Part shown: one piece after another, positions 31,265 to 41,465 of the stretch
How the letters are laid out: every line of letters begins with the position of its first letter
How positions within the stretch are numbered: position 1 is the stretch's first letter
Source of the DNA: Edaphochlamys debaryana
Taxonomy: Eukaryota > Chlorophyta > Chlorophyceae > Chlamydomonadales
Assembly (NCBI GenBank): GCA_016858145.1
Contig: JAEHOE010000112.1
Span: forward strand, 62,001-126,000
Length of the DNA stretch: 64,000 nt
Reading direction: 5' to 3'
Notes under the pieces: generated by a model
Told to the model about the DNA's origin: nothing
Databases searched by the model: none
Seen by the model: the letters and a program-made list of their open reading frames with translations, nothing else
Program-made: the position numbers and the translations under genes

Positions 31265-34200
31265 ATGGACGTCGGGGGGAGCGGGCCGCCTCGGTCGGCC
31301 GCTCCCAGCGCCCCGCCAGCGCCCGCCAGCGCCCGCACTGCCGCAGCGCTCGACCGCTTCTGCGCTGCTGTGAGTGAGCACCTGGGGCCCGACACAGCGG
31401 CCGAGGCTGGGGCGGGAGCAGCGGGCGCCGCGGCAGCGCCGCGGCAGCGCGCCAGGGCGCTCGAGGTCGCCCGTGGGTTGCTGGCGGCGCTGTCGAAGGT
31501 GGACACTGCGTTGGGCGGTGGGGAGGACGAGGAGGAGGGCGAGGAGGACCCGGAGAGCGGTGAGGAGGGGGAAGCCGAGGGGCTCGAGGTGGAGAGCGAG
31601 GAGCCCGAGGCGGGGGGCGACGAGGCGGGGGACGAGGAGGCGGGTGAGGAGGGACGCAGGCTGCAAGCGGTTGCGGCGTTGCGGGCTGCACTGGCGCACC
31701 CGCGCTTCGCCGGCGCTCTGCTGCGGGCGACGGCCGAGGCGCTGCGCTGGCCGGGTCCGGCGCCGGAGCCCCCCGCCGCGCACGACGCGTGCACCGCGGG
31801 CGCCGGTGGCTCGGGAGGGGGGCACGGGCCGCACGGCGCTCAGCACGGACAGCAGGGCTCGAGCCCGGAGGCTCAGCGCGCACGGGCCGAGGAGAGCAAC
31901 ACCGCCCGCGCGCAGGCGGAGTGGCAGGTGATGTGCCTGCGGCTGTACTCGCGGCTGCTGCCGCCGGCGCCGGAGGACCTGCAAACTGGGCCTGACCCGG
32001 GCCTGCTGGGGCCCCGCCTGGACCTGGGCCGGCGGCTGCTGAGGAGCCAGGCCCTTCAGGCCCTGGCGGCACGGCTGGCCGAGCTGGGGTCTCTGGCGCG
32101 GCGGCAGGACGGCAAGTTGGCGGAGCCGGTGCGGTGCCTGTGCTGCAGCCGCCACGCCTGCTACAACGCCGCCGGCATTGCCCGAGTCATGGCAAGCCTG
32201 CTGAAGGCGGCGGCGGAGCTGGTGTGGGCGTGCGTGGAGACGGCGGCGGTGGCTACAGAGGTGGCGGCGGAGGAGGAGGAGGAGGCCGCCGCTTCCGCTG
32301 CGGTGGCAGCGACCACCGTCCCTGCCGCTCCTCCCGCCGGCCGCAGCCCTGCCGCTCCCGTGAGCCCCCAGGCACCCAACCCCCAGGCGCCGACCGCCAA
32401 GGCACTACCGACGGCTGCCGGTCCGCAGTCCGCAACGCCACAGAAGGCAGCATCGGCGGCGGCGGCGGCGACGGCAGCGGCGGCAGCGGCGGCGGCCTGC
32501 TTCACGCAGGACCTGGCGGCGGCGCTGCGGGCCAGCGGCGTGGTGGAGCACTGCGCGCGCGGCCTGGCGGAGGTGGCGCAGCTGTGGGACCGCCGCTGCG
32601 TGCTCATGCAGGCCCTGGCGGAGGCCTGTGGTGCCGACGACCCATGGGACCTGGAGCTCGACCCCGCCGCCGCCGCCGCCGCTCGGCACGGTGTGGTCAC
32701 CGCCGCCTCATTCGTGGGGTGGCTGCTGGACCGAGCCACCGACGTCTCCACGGGCAGGGCCACGGGCCCGGCGGAGGCCCGGCTGGCGGCGCTGGGCGCA
32801 CTGCGGCTGGGCCCCTGCGCACGGTTCGTGGCCGTGGCCCGGGGGGTGGCGGTACTCTGCGACGTGGACGGCGGCGGCGTGCACGGCCTGCCCAGGGCCC
32901 TGGCGGCGCCGGCGATACTGGCGGTGCAGCAAGCCGTCGCTGGCCCGGCGGCTGCGGCCGAGGCGCCCCTGGAGACGCTCCTAAAGCTTATCGAGGAAGC
33001 CGGCCAGGGCTGGCCGGGCGCTGACGCCCCCTCCGCCCCCTCCTCCTCCTCCTCCTCCTCCGCCGCCGCCGCCGCCGCGACTGGCAGCGCTGCAGCCAGC
33101 ACCCTCAACGCCGCGACTGCCGCCGGTGCTGGGGCGAGCGCCGCAGCAGCCGCCATCAGCCCAAGCCCTGCCGCCTCGATTTGCTCCGCCGGCGGCCCCA
33201 GCAGGCAGGCTGACGCCGCCCAGGCCGTCCGCGACTGTATGCGACGCGTGCTGTCGAAGCTTCCGGATCGCAGGTGCGGTCGACTGCTGGCCATGCGGCT
33301 GGCGAGGGTTGCGGCGCGGGCTCTGCTGCCGCCCCCGCCTGCCCCTGCGGCCGCCGGCGCAGGCCAGGCCGTGCCGCTCCTCCGACGGGGGTTTGCCCAG
33401 GTGGCCGCGCTGGCGGCCCTGCATGCGGCACGGCCGCTATCAGGGCCCGCTGCGGAGGGCGCAGCGGGAAGCGGCAGCGGCGGCGGGGCTGCTCGGCCCA
33501 GCGCCCGAGACCGGGCTCAGGCGGTGGAGTGGTGGCGGCTGCTGGGGGCTGCGCTGCCCCACACCCCGGCAACCGCTGTGGACGTAGCGGCGAAGCTGCT
33601 GGTCCAAGCCCTGCCAGGTGGAGCTGTCTGCAGTTCGCTGCGGGTCAGCCAGTAGAAGTGGCGGTTCCGGTCATCACGTGTTTGGCTCATGACGCCTCCT
33701 GTCTGTGCTCCCCTCCTCTGCCCCACCCCCGGTGCAGTACTGCCGCCTTCCAGGCTAGCCCCCGCGCCGTCCCCCGACGTCGTCGCCGCTCTCGCTGGCG
33801 GCGCACTACCGACCCTGGAGCGCCTCATCCGCAACGGTGTCGTACGATTGTACGGCATCGACGGTGCTGTGCTGCGAGACGTCCTTGCCGAGATCAGGTG
33901 CTATGCACTACCACAGCTGGGGTCGCTGCTCGCGTACGGCGACTTACGGCAGGTGGGGGCGCTGGTGGCGACGGTGGCCAAGGCCCTGCGGTTCGCACAG
34001 CTTCGTTGGGCGCAGGACCCAAGGCTTCTGGCAGCCATCGCAAGCGGCGGCGGCGGCGGCGGCGGCGGGGTGGCGGCGGATGACCCGTTCCCCGACAGCC
34101 TGATCCGTGTGGTCGTGAGCCTACTATGCCACGGCGCGGCCTCGCTGACGCGGTTTGGCGAGGCCCGGATCGGCCGGGCCCAGCTGACGGCTCCCGAGCG

Positions 34201-35115
34201 GCAGCTGGCCGACGTGCTGGCGGCGGCGGCGGCGGCGTGGCTGCCGCCGCTGCAGCGCCTGGGCGAGCGAGGCACCGCGGAGGCCTCCTGGATCGCCGCC
34301 CTCACAGCCGCGCGTTGGATACCGCTCGCCGCGGCCGCCGCCACCCCTGCCGCCCCCGCCCCCGCCGCTGCCGCCGCCGCCGCAGCAGCAGCAACAGCCT
34401 CGGCGGTCCCCGCCGGCCAAGCGGCGGACGGCGGCTGGCGGCGGTGGCTCCTGGGGGACCTGGCTGCCGTGCCGCGGCTGGGGGTGATGCTAGCGCGGCT
34501 GGAGCCGGATGCGGTGGGGCAGGGGCCGATGGGGGAGGAGACGGTGGTGAGGGCCTGCGTGGCCCTGGCGGCTGCCTGCCCCGCGGAGGTCGCTGGCGGG
34601 GGTGAGGGCGGCGGCGGCGGCGCTGCGCAGGGCCCTGCGTGGTGCGCCGCCGCGCTGCATCCGATCGCGACGAGGCTGCGGCGGGACGGAGGCGAGGAGG
34701 AGGCCGCAGGCGCGGAGGCGCTGCGCGGGCTGCTTCTGCGGTGGAGCGGGCGCGCGGGGGGCTGCGGCGGCGGCGGTCGAGCAGGTCACGGCAGGAGCCG
34801 GGCCGGAGGCGGAGGCGCCGGCGCCGGCGGTACCTCGGCGGCGGCGCAGGCCGCTGCGGCGCTGGCGGCCCAGCTGGCCGCTTGGGGTCCCCCGGCGCAG
34901 GCGGCCGCGGCCCTGCTGCCGCCCTCTCCGTCCGCGGCGCTGCAGCTGCTGGGCGGCTGCGCCAATCCTGCCTGCGCCAACCTGGAGGGCGACAGCGAGG
35001 CGGGGCTGCGGCTGCAGCGGTGCGGGCGCTGCGGGGCGGCGTCCTACTGCTGCCGCGAGTGCAGGCGGCGCACTGGCGGTCGGGGCACAGAGAGGAGTGC
35101 GGCGGGGGAGGCTGA
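31265..35115 (+). CDS. Large MYND-type zinc-finger protein (copy A), frameshifted in the finger
   Basis: Two exons, 31265-33617 and 33738-35115, join in phase (CTGCCAG/GTGGAG to TGCAG/TACTG). The protein is mostly Ala/Leu-rich helices with low-complexity spacers. These include an acidic run near residues 88-130 and poly-Ser/Ala near 585-610. A cysteine cluster RCLCCSRHACYN lies near residue 300. The C-terminus is a MYND finger (CANPAC, LQRCGRC, SYCCREC) whose last Zn-binding part is out of frame. One base is missing between 35062 and 35063; the downstream sequence still reads AAHWRSGHREEC in the next frame and stops at 35113-35115. With the base restored the protein would be ~1243 residues, close to copy C at 58988-63311. 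As sequenced it runs to 35281 without the finger's final His and Cys. MYND domains bind Pro-rich partners; the molecular role here is unknown. Confidence 0.75.
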
Positions 35116-36217
35116 GGGGTGGGACGGGCTTGCAGCGCCCCAGGAGAAGGGGTTGGCTGGACGACGTGGTGGGTGTGGAGCAGGGGACCGATACTGCCGC
35201 TGCCGGGGCAGGGCAGAAAGACGGGTTGCACGGACATGCGCGCAGGCTCCGTGCCGGTGGCGGGGCCGTAACTGGGCGTGACACGAGAGCACTGCTTTCC
35301 AGTAGGCGCTTGCTGTTGGCAGGATCACCCGAAGTGGTGCGCAGAGCGCAGTACAGCGGCAACAAGCCTTGCCTTCGGTGGACGAGGGCACTGTAGGTCT
35401 AACAGATCCCGTCCGGGCAGCCAGATACTACAGCAGATTCCGTGTGATCAACAACAAGCATCACGCTGAATACAGAATTACACACGCAGCCCCAAACGGG
35501 CCCCCTCTTTCCGCGCGCTTCGTCCTCAGTCAGAGACGTGTCCCACCAGTCCTGTCACAGTCAGTCATGCGGTCATCGCTCCGGTCCAGTCCCGCCGTCC
35601 GACCCTGGGCTGAGCGCACTGCAGCACTCGGCCCTGGTCGCACAGGGCCCCCCCGGGCAACGCCCCCCAGTTCCTAGCTTCGCAGCTCTGGCATGCCCGA
35701 TCCGGCCCAACGGTCCCTGCAGCTCAAAGCGCCAGCGCCAATACACAACCCTCCGGCGCAGGCGCGCCTCCGGGTGCCCTGGGCTCGCTACCATGTCTGC
35801 GGCTGTCCGCGCAAGTGATTACCCTAGCGGCGCAACCCAAAATCCCCACGCCCTCTCCACTCGATGCGAAACTGGCCTCTCGCCCTCTCGATCGGCAGTC
35901 ATCTCTCCATGCTGCAACGCCACCCCGGCGCCTCACGCCTCCTGTCCGGCTGCGCCCCTGCACGCCTCCCGCTTCCAGCGCTGGCCGTTCGCCCTCCTGC
36001 TCCGCCACACCGCCGCGCCTGCCGCCGGTCCAGCTCCAAGATCCCCTCCGCCGATACCGGCAGCAATGGGAACCACGGGGAAACGCGACGCCGCACATGG
36101 CTGCACCAGAAGCGCTCCTTCCATGACAACGGCGGCGATGGCGTGGCGGCGCAGCAGCCCCCGTGGTGCCGTACAATCAAATGTCGTACAGCTGCCGTAC
36201 GGCGGTCGCCGCGGCGC
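35116..36217. other. Convergent intergenic region (MYND copy A / chlI)
   Basis: About 1.1 kb should hold both 3' UTRs. TTACA at 35478-35482 (TGTAA on minus) is 736 nt past the chlI stop and is a candidate poly(A) signal. Long open frames on both strands look like composition effects. Confidence 0.4.
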
Positions 36218-38844
36218 TTACTCCATGGCGAAGACCTTCTTGAAGACCTCGCGCACGCGGTCACCGTCGTCGATCTCAGCCAGGGGGTCTTTCCGGAGGC
36301 GGTGGCGCAGGCACAGAGGGATGACGCGGTAGATGTCCTCGGGGGTCACCTGGGGAGCGGGGGCGATGCGGGACGAAAACGGGCGACACGGGTCAGCACA
36401 ACAACACATGACCTTCACCACCGAGCCACAATGCGCTGCCCCCAAGCCCAGCCCCAGGCCGCCCGTGCCACATACTCCTGGGCGCGCCGCTCATCCTCAG
36501 CGGCCGTGCCCATACGCCCCCCCCCCTCCATGCCATCCGCCCTCCCTCCCCAGCCCTCTGCCCTGACGCTCACCTCGGTGCGGCCCTCGAAGGCGGCCAG
36601 GGCCTTGGCGGCGCGGTTGGTCACGATGTCACCGCGGATGCCGTCCACGTTGAGCTCCGAGCACACCTGGCTGATCTTGACGCGGTAGTCGTACGACACG
36701 TCGCACTGCTTGAGCAGCTTCGAGGCCTCCACGATGCGGGCAGTCAGCGCGTTCTGGCCGGCGTCGTAGTCCTTGCTGCGGGGCCGAGGGATGGGTGCGG
36801 GTTGAGGTGAGATCACAGATCTTGCAGACCATCCTGACACCCGCCCGCCGTCTCCAGATCAGCCAACGTCCCTGCTCCATCCTCCTATAGCACACGCCCA
36901 CGCAGGTCCCCCCAACCCAGATGGTCCCCCTCCCCCCGCACGACGACGCACGCACCGGAAGACGGCGGGGTTCTCGTCGAAGGTGGAGCGCTGCGACACG
37001 ATCTGCACCCGCAGGCGCGGGTCCTTGACGGTGCCGATCTGGGCGTGCATGCCGAAGCGGTCCAGCAGCTGCGGGCGCAGCTCACCCTCCTCGGGGTTGC
37101 CTGCGGGGAGAGGGGTGGAGGGAGATCGAGATCAAGATCCGCACACTCCTGATTGACCCGAGCCGTCCTGCCCTCCAACCCGCGCTCTGCGCATAGCACC
37201 TCTTCCCTGCCCGCATTTCACGCCCCTCATCGCAGCCCGAGCCCGCCGCCCCGCCCTGCGCGCCCCCCGGCCGCCGCCCCGCTCACCCGAGCCGACCAGG
37301 ATGAAGCGGGCGGGGTGCGAGATCGAGATACCCTCGCGCTCCACCGTGTTCCAGCCCGAGGCCGCCGAGTCGAGCAGCACGTCCACCAGGTGGTCGTCCA
37401 GCAGGTTGACCTCGTCCACGTACAGGATGCCGCGGTTGGCCTTGGCCAGGAGGCCGGGCTCGAAGGCCTTGACGCCTGGGGAGCGCGGACGGGAGAGGGG
37501 GTGGGAAGGGAGGGTGAGCGGGGCAGGGGGATGGGGGCAGGGGCGGTGCGCGAGAGCCAGGGAGGCAATCAGGTTGCGCGTCAGCCTGGATGCAGCCCCT
37601 CCCGCCGCCCTCGCCGATCCCGCTCACCCTCCGTCAGCGCCTTCTCAATGTCGATGGTGCCGCACACGCGGTCCTCGGTGGCGCCCAGGGGCAGGTCCAC
37701 CATGGGAATCTTCTTGGCGCCCACGGGCAACTGCTTGCCGGCCTTGACGGCGGACCGGATCTCCTCGCTCATCAGCTCGGGGTCCTCGGGGTGGGAGTTG
37801 AAGGGGTCGCCGGCAACCACCTGCGGAGGGGGCAGGGGGAGGAGGAGGGGGGATGGCAGGGGCGGCGGGGTTCAGCAAAGGCGCAGGCAAGCGACACCGG
37901 GGAGTGACTCAGCGTGTTGCCGTGCGGGGTGACCGGGAACTGGCAGCACAAGAAGCATCGTGGGGTGCCTGAGAGTCATCCTTGTTCCGCTGATTCTTCA
38001 GTCTCTGACGTCCACGCAAAGGTTCAACGGTTTCTGCCCAGACCTAGACGCTCCTCGGGGGCGGGGCACCCCTTGTTGACCTGCTGGCTCCACCTCGTGG
38101 ACGCCCTCCCCCTTCTCAGATAACCGCTGTCGCCTCCTTGTACCATTTCCCGTCCACCTGTCCACGGCCCCACCTTCATCTCGGGCAGCAGGTCGGCCAG
38201 AGCACGAATGGTGGTCGACTTGCCAGTGCCACGGTCGCCCATAATCATGACACCACCAATCTTGGGGTCAATCACGTTCAGGATGAGGGCGAGCTTCATC
38301 TCGTCCTGGCCCACGATGGCCGTGAAGGGGAAGATGGGGCGAGCCTGGCCTGCAGAGCGCAGCGCAGTCCCGACATCAGTTCTCTGTATGTTGCGAAACG
38401 GGCAAGGCGCAAGCCCAGAGCCCACCAATCTTACCGAGCTCCTTCTCGGTCTTCGCCTGCTGCTCGGTGGCAGCAGCGGCAGCGCGAACTGCGGAGCAAA
38501 AGACCCGAACCAAGACATCGTCGGCCCGAGTCGGAAGTTGCCCCCCGCCTAGATCTTGACCGCAATTCAACCGGCAGTTAGCATTGGGTTCCTTACCCTG
38601 CACGGCAGAGCGCTGCTGGACGGGCGCGGCGCCCTGCGCAAGCGACCGATGCGTAGAAGCGTGAGCACAGGCCCCGGGCGCTAGATCCTTCCAAGCCGGT
38701 GTATTCTGCTACATAGCTGCGCACCTGGAAGGGCGCGACGCGCGGGGCGGAGACCCGCGAGGAGACAGGCACCCGCACCGGCGTGCGGGTGGCCTGCTGC
38801 TGGGCCACGACGTTGGCAGCGGCGGAACGCATGTTGAGGGCCAT
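36218..38844 (-). CDS. CHLI: Magnesium chelatase subunit I, plastid precursor
   Basis: Nine exons: 38725-38844, 38597-38633, 38435-38488, 38174-38349, 37628-37820, 37287-37475, 36956-37100, 36574-36775, 36218-36349. They join in phase to 415 residues, about the length of Chlamydomonas CHLI1. ChlI is the AAA+ ATPase that, with ChlD and ChlH, drives Mg insertion into protoporphyrin IX, the first committed step of chlorophyll synthesis, in the chloroplast stroma. Walker A is GDRGTGKST (~108-116) and Walker B ILYVDE (~210-215). The conserved core [19 protein letters not shown] and the C-terminal [19 protein letters not shown] are intact. The first ~60 residues ([17 protein letters not shown], Arg/Val/Ala-rich) form the transit peptide. 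The gene is transcribed away from the ferredoxin gene across a 241-bp spacer. Confidence 0.97.
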
Positions 38845-39085
38845 GGTGTCTAGTTGCTGCTGGCGGGTGCAAACAGACGGATCCCAGGGCGGGCAGCGGG
38901 GAAATTTACTCTCTGCATCTTTGGAATGGGGAGCGCCGTACTTTTCGCTCGCTCGAGGTTTCCAGCGGCCTCGCTGCAAGTCACGACCATCTCAGCGCCA
39001 AGCACACCATCTGAAAGGGGTATCACCTCTCCAACTGACCCAAGACCCTACCCGGCTGTGCGCCCATCCAGTCGTTGAGAGCGAT
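38845..39085. promoter_or_regulatory. Bidirectional promoter region between chlI and ferredoxin
   Basis: Only 241 bp separate the two start codons, so promoters and 5' UTRs of two plastid-protein genes must overlap or lie back to back. An AT-richer patch (GAAATTTACTC near 38911) sits on the chlI side. No classical TATA or G-box is evident. Confidence 0.6.
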
Positions 39086-39664
39086 ATGGCACCCACCGCT
39101 GCCCTCCTCCGCACATCTGGCCAGGCCAGCACCTCTGCCACTTGCCAGCGACGCACCATTCCCAGCCGCGCTCGCTGCGTGCGCGTCCAGGCGTCCGGGA
39201 CTGATGGCTTCTGCCGCGACAAGGTGGCTGTTGCCCGCCAGGTGGAGTCTAAGGGCCAAAAGTTCAAGGTAACCTTCGTCGGCGCTGGTGGCGAGACCCG
39301 CGAGATGGAGTGCCCAGACAACCAATACATCCTCGATGCCGCCGATGAGAACGGCCTGGACCTGCCTGCCACCTGCCGCGGTGGCATCTGCGGCGCCTGT
39401 GTGGCCCGTATGCAGAAGGGCACCCTGGACTCGTCTGATATCGCCGACATCAGCTTCACGCTGAACGAGGAGGAGCAAGCAAAGGGCATGGTGCTCCTGT
39501 GCATGAGCCGCCCGACGTCTGACATTGTCCTGGAGACCCAATCCGACTGGGGTTACTCTCTAGGCGTCGCGGAGTGGAAGGGCGCCACCGGCAAGTTCGA
39601 GTCCCGACCAGAGCCCAACATGGGCAAGTCGTGGGCCGAGCTCCAGGGCAGCAAGTCGCAGTAA
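39086..39664 (+). CDS. Plastid-type [2Fe-2S] ferredoxin with C-terminal extension
   Basis: Single uninterrupted exon, 192 residues. After a Ser/Arg/Thr-rich transit peptide (~1-36) comes a plant-type ferredoxin fold. Cluster ligands are Cys 97, 102, 105 (CRGGICGAC) and 139 (LLCMSRP), with the usual spacing. It transfers electrons in the stroma, for example from photosystem I to reductases. Unlike PetF, which ends soon after the fourth Cys, it has ~45 extra residues (DWGYSLGVAEWKGATGKFE and onward) with several Trp and Lys, so it is probably a specialised isoform. It lacks introns although nearly all neighbours are intron-rich. Third positions are less GC-biased, with many AAG, GTC and ACC codons, fitting a highly expressed gene. 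Confidence 0.93.
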   Translation: MAPTAALLRTSGQASTSATCQRRTIPSRARCVRVQASGTDGFCRDKVAVARQVESKGQKFKVTFVGAGGETREMECPDNQYILDAADENGLDLPATCRGGICGACVARMQKGTLDSSDIADISFTLNEEEQAKGMVLLCMSRPTSDIVLETQSDWGYSLGVAEWKGATGKFESRPEPNMGKSWAELQGSKSQ

Positions 39665-41465
39665 GGAGGAGCATGAGAGGAGCTTGACGATTAGAGAGTG
39701 GGGCGGGGCGAGAGATCCGCGTGGCGGAGGAGGAGTGCGCGAGGCAGAGAGGAGGGTTAGGGGCGGCAGTGGACACCCGTCGTGCGGGTTACTCGGGCAA
39801 TATGGCGTGGCTCAAGCGTAGATGGCGTTGGCACGCCGGCAGCGCATCACATGTAGCATGGCTGCTGCCGGGTAATTAGCGGCGCGATGGCCGTGCTGCC
39901 CTTGTCGCATGTTTCCTGGTGCGTGGGGCAGGTTGGAGGTTGGGACCCCCGCTGTGGATCCAACAAGCAACGGACTGAGCGGACTGAGGGCAACGATGCC
40001 TGGAACTGACTGGTCAATATGACTTTGTGCGTGTGTGTGTGTATGGCTCGTCTGGATGGCGTTAGCTGTTGTGTTCGAGACAAAGGCTGTAGGATGCAAT
40101 TGCGTTGGCACAGATGGGTGGGTAGGTAAGGATGCGGTCTGGGCGTGTTGCATGCCCGGGTCCTGCGAGGCCGTGCAGTGGACAAGCGCAAATAAGGCTG
40201 TAAGGTTAAGCACTGCGTACGCTGTCTTCGCCCGGCTTGTGGCTTGGATCTGCGCGGGCCCTGAAGCCCCGTTGCACAGGGGTTGGCTGGCCCTAAGCCG
40301 ATGCTTCAGAGCCGCCCCATATGCTGTCGTCCAAGCACGTTGTGGACGGGTAAGGAGGACCCAGTTAAGCGACAGCGGCATCCTTTGTGGCGAGGGAAGG
40401 TGGGGGATGGTGTGGGAACGTGGCGCCAGACGGCTCTAGATCTAGTTGTAGATCTAACCCTAGATCTAAGGTCTTTCTTCGCCGGCAGCCCAGCACCAAG
40501 TGGGTCAGAAGCTGTGGCGGATGTCTGAGCATCCTGGCAAAGGGCGGGGCGGTGGGGCACGAATGCACAAGAAGACAGTGCCGCAAGGCTCTGCTGGACC
40601 CACAGCCCACGCGGTAACACGCGCGCGTGCTCCGCTGAACGCTTCTTGCTTGAGTAGCAGGCGACTGGTTCCCCGGGCCGTGCCCTCGCTAGCCTGGCAC
40701 TCCTGTTTCAAACCCACAGGCCACAGCGGACCCCGGTGGACCCCCAGCGCCGCTAGGCCCAGCTATGCCTACATGAAGTGCCCCTGCGCCTCTTGTGTGG
40801 TAGGTCCAGCAGCAGTCTGAGGCACAGCACATCAGTGGTATGACATGGTGCCGATGGTGGATCTGCGGATGCACAGATATCTGCAATTTGGGCTGGTGGC
40901 AGTCCTTAAAGAGGCACAGGAGGGGACCCTCGCACAACGGCAGCCTATGGCGCAGCCGGCAGCACGGCAGCGGCGGTTGCTGAGGGTGCTGGCGTGCTGC
41001 ATGCATTCCGGGTGGCGTGACCTGGCAACGACTGCTACCGCTCGCATGCACTGACTCAAAGCAGATCGTGGGGGACCGGGAGGTGCGGTGTGAGGGTGTG
41101 GGGGTTGCCGGGGGAGCCGGAGAAGTTTGGGGGCCGGAGAAGTTTGGCGGGAGGATGACGCCATTTCCGCGGTCGCGGCTTACTCGCGCGCCGGCTAACC
41201 GCGAGCCGTGGAGCTATTAGAATTGAAGAAGATAACATAGGCGCAGTCTTTGTTTTATTTGGTCGCTCCTGTGGTGGTGTGGACTGGGCGTCGAAACCAG
41301 GTGCGCCAACGAGTGGCTGTGCGGCCTGTGGCCACGCCCCACAACCAAATTGCGCTCCTGCCAAACTTCGCCCCCCCCGCTCACAAGTTGATAACCTAAA
41401 TACATAGGCGCGGGCAAACAGTGGACTGGCTGCTACGACTTTTGCGTGCCGACAGCCAGTCGTGG
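39665..41465. other. Intergenic: ferredoxin 3' UTR and upstream region of the bZIP gene
   Basis: No gene is supported. The interval holds a TGTAA signal (40199-40203), a cluster of AGATCT palindromes (40436-40470) and a near-perfect direct repeat of ~19 bp (GCCGGAGAAGTTTGG) at about 41115-41152. Composition is less GC-rich than in the coding regions. Confidence 0.5.
40199..40203 (+). terminator. TGTAA polyadenylation signal, ferredoxin gene
   Basis: TGTAA is the standard poly(A) signal of chlorophycean nuclear genes. This copy is on the coding strand 535 nt past the ferredoxin stop, a normal 3' UTR length for such genomes. I saw no nearer copy on that strand. Confidence 0.5.

Noticed and set aside
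35538..36332. 264-codon plus-strand frame overlapping the end of chlI
   Set aside because: It overlaps the last chlI exon in antisense and is low complexity; it is a shadow frame.
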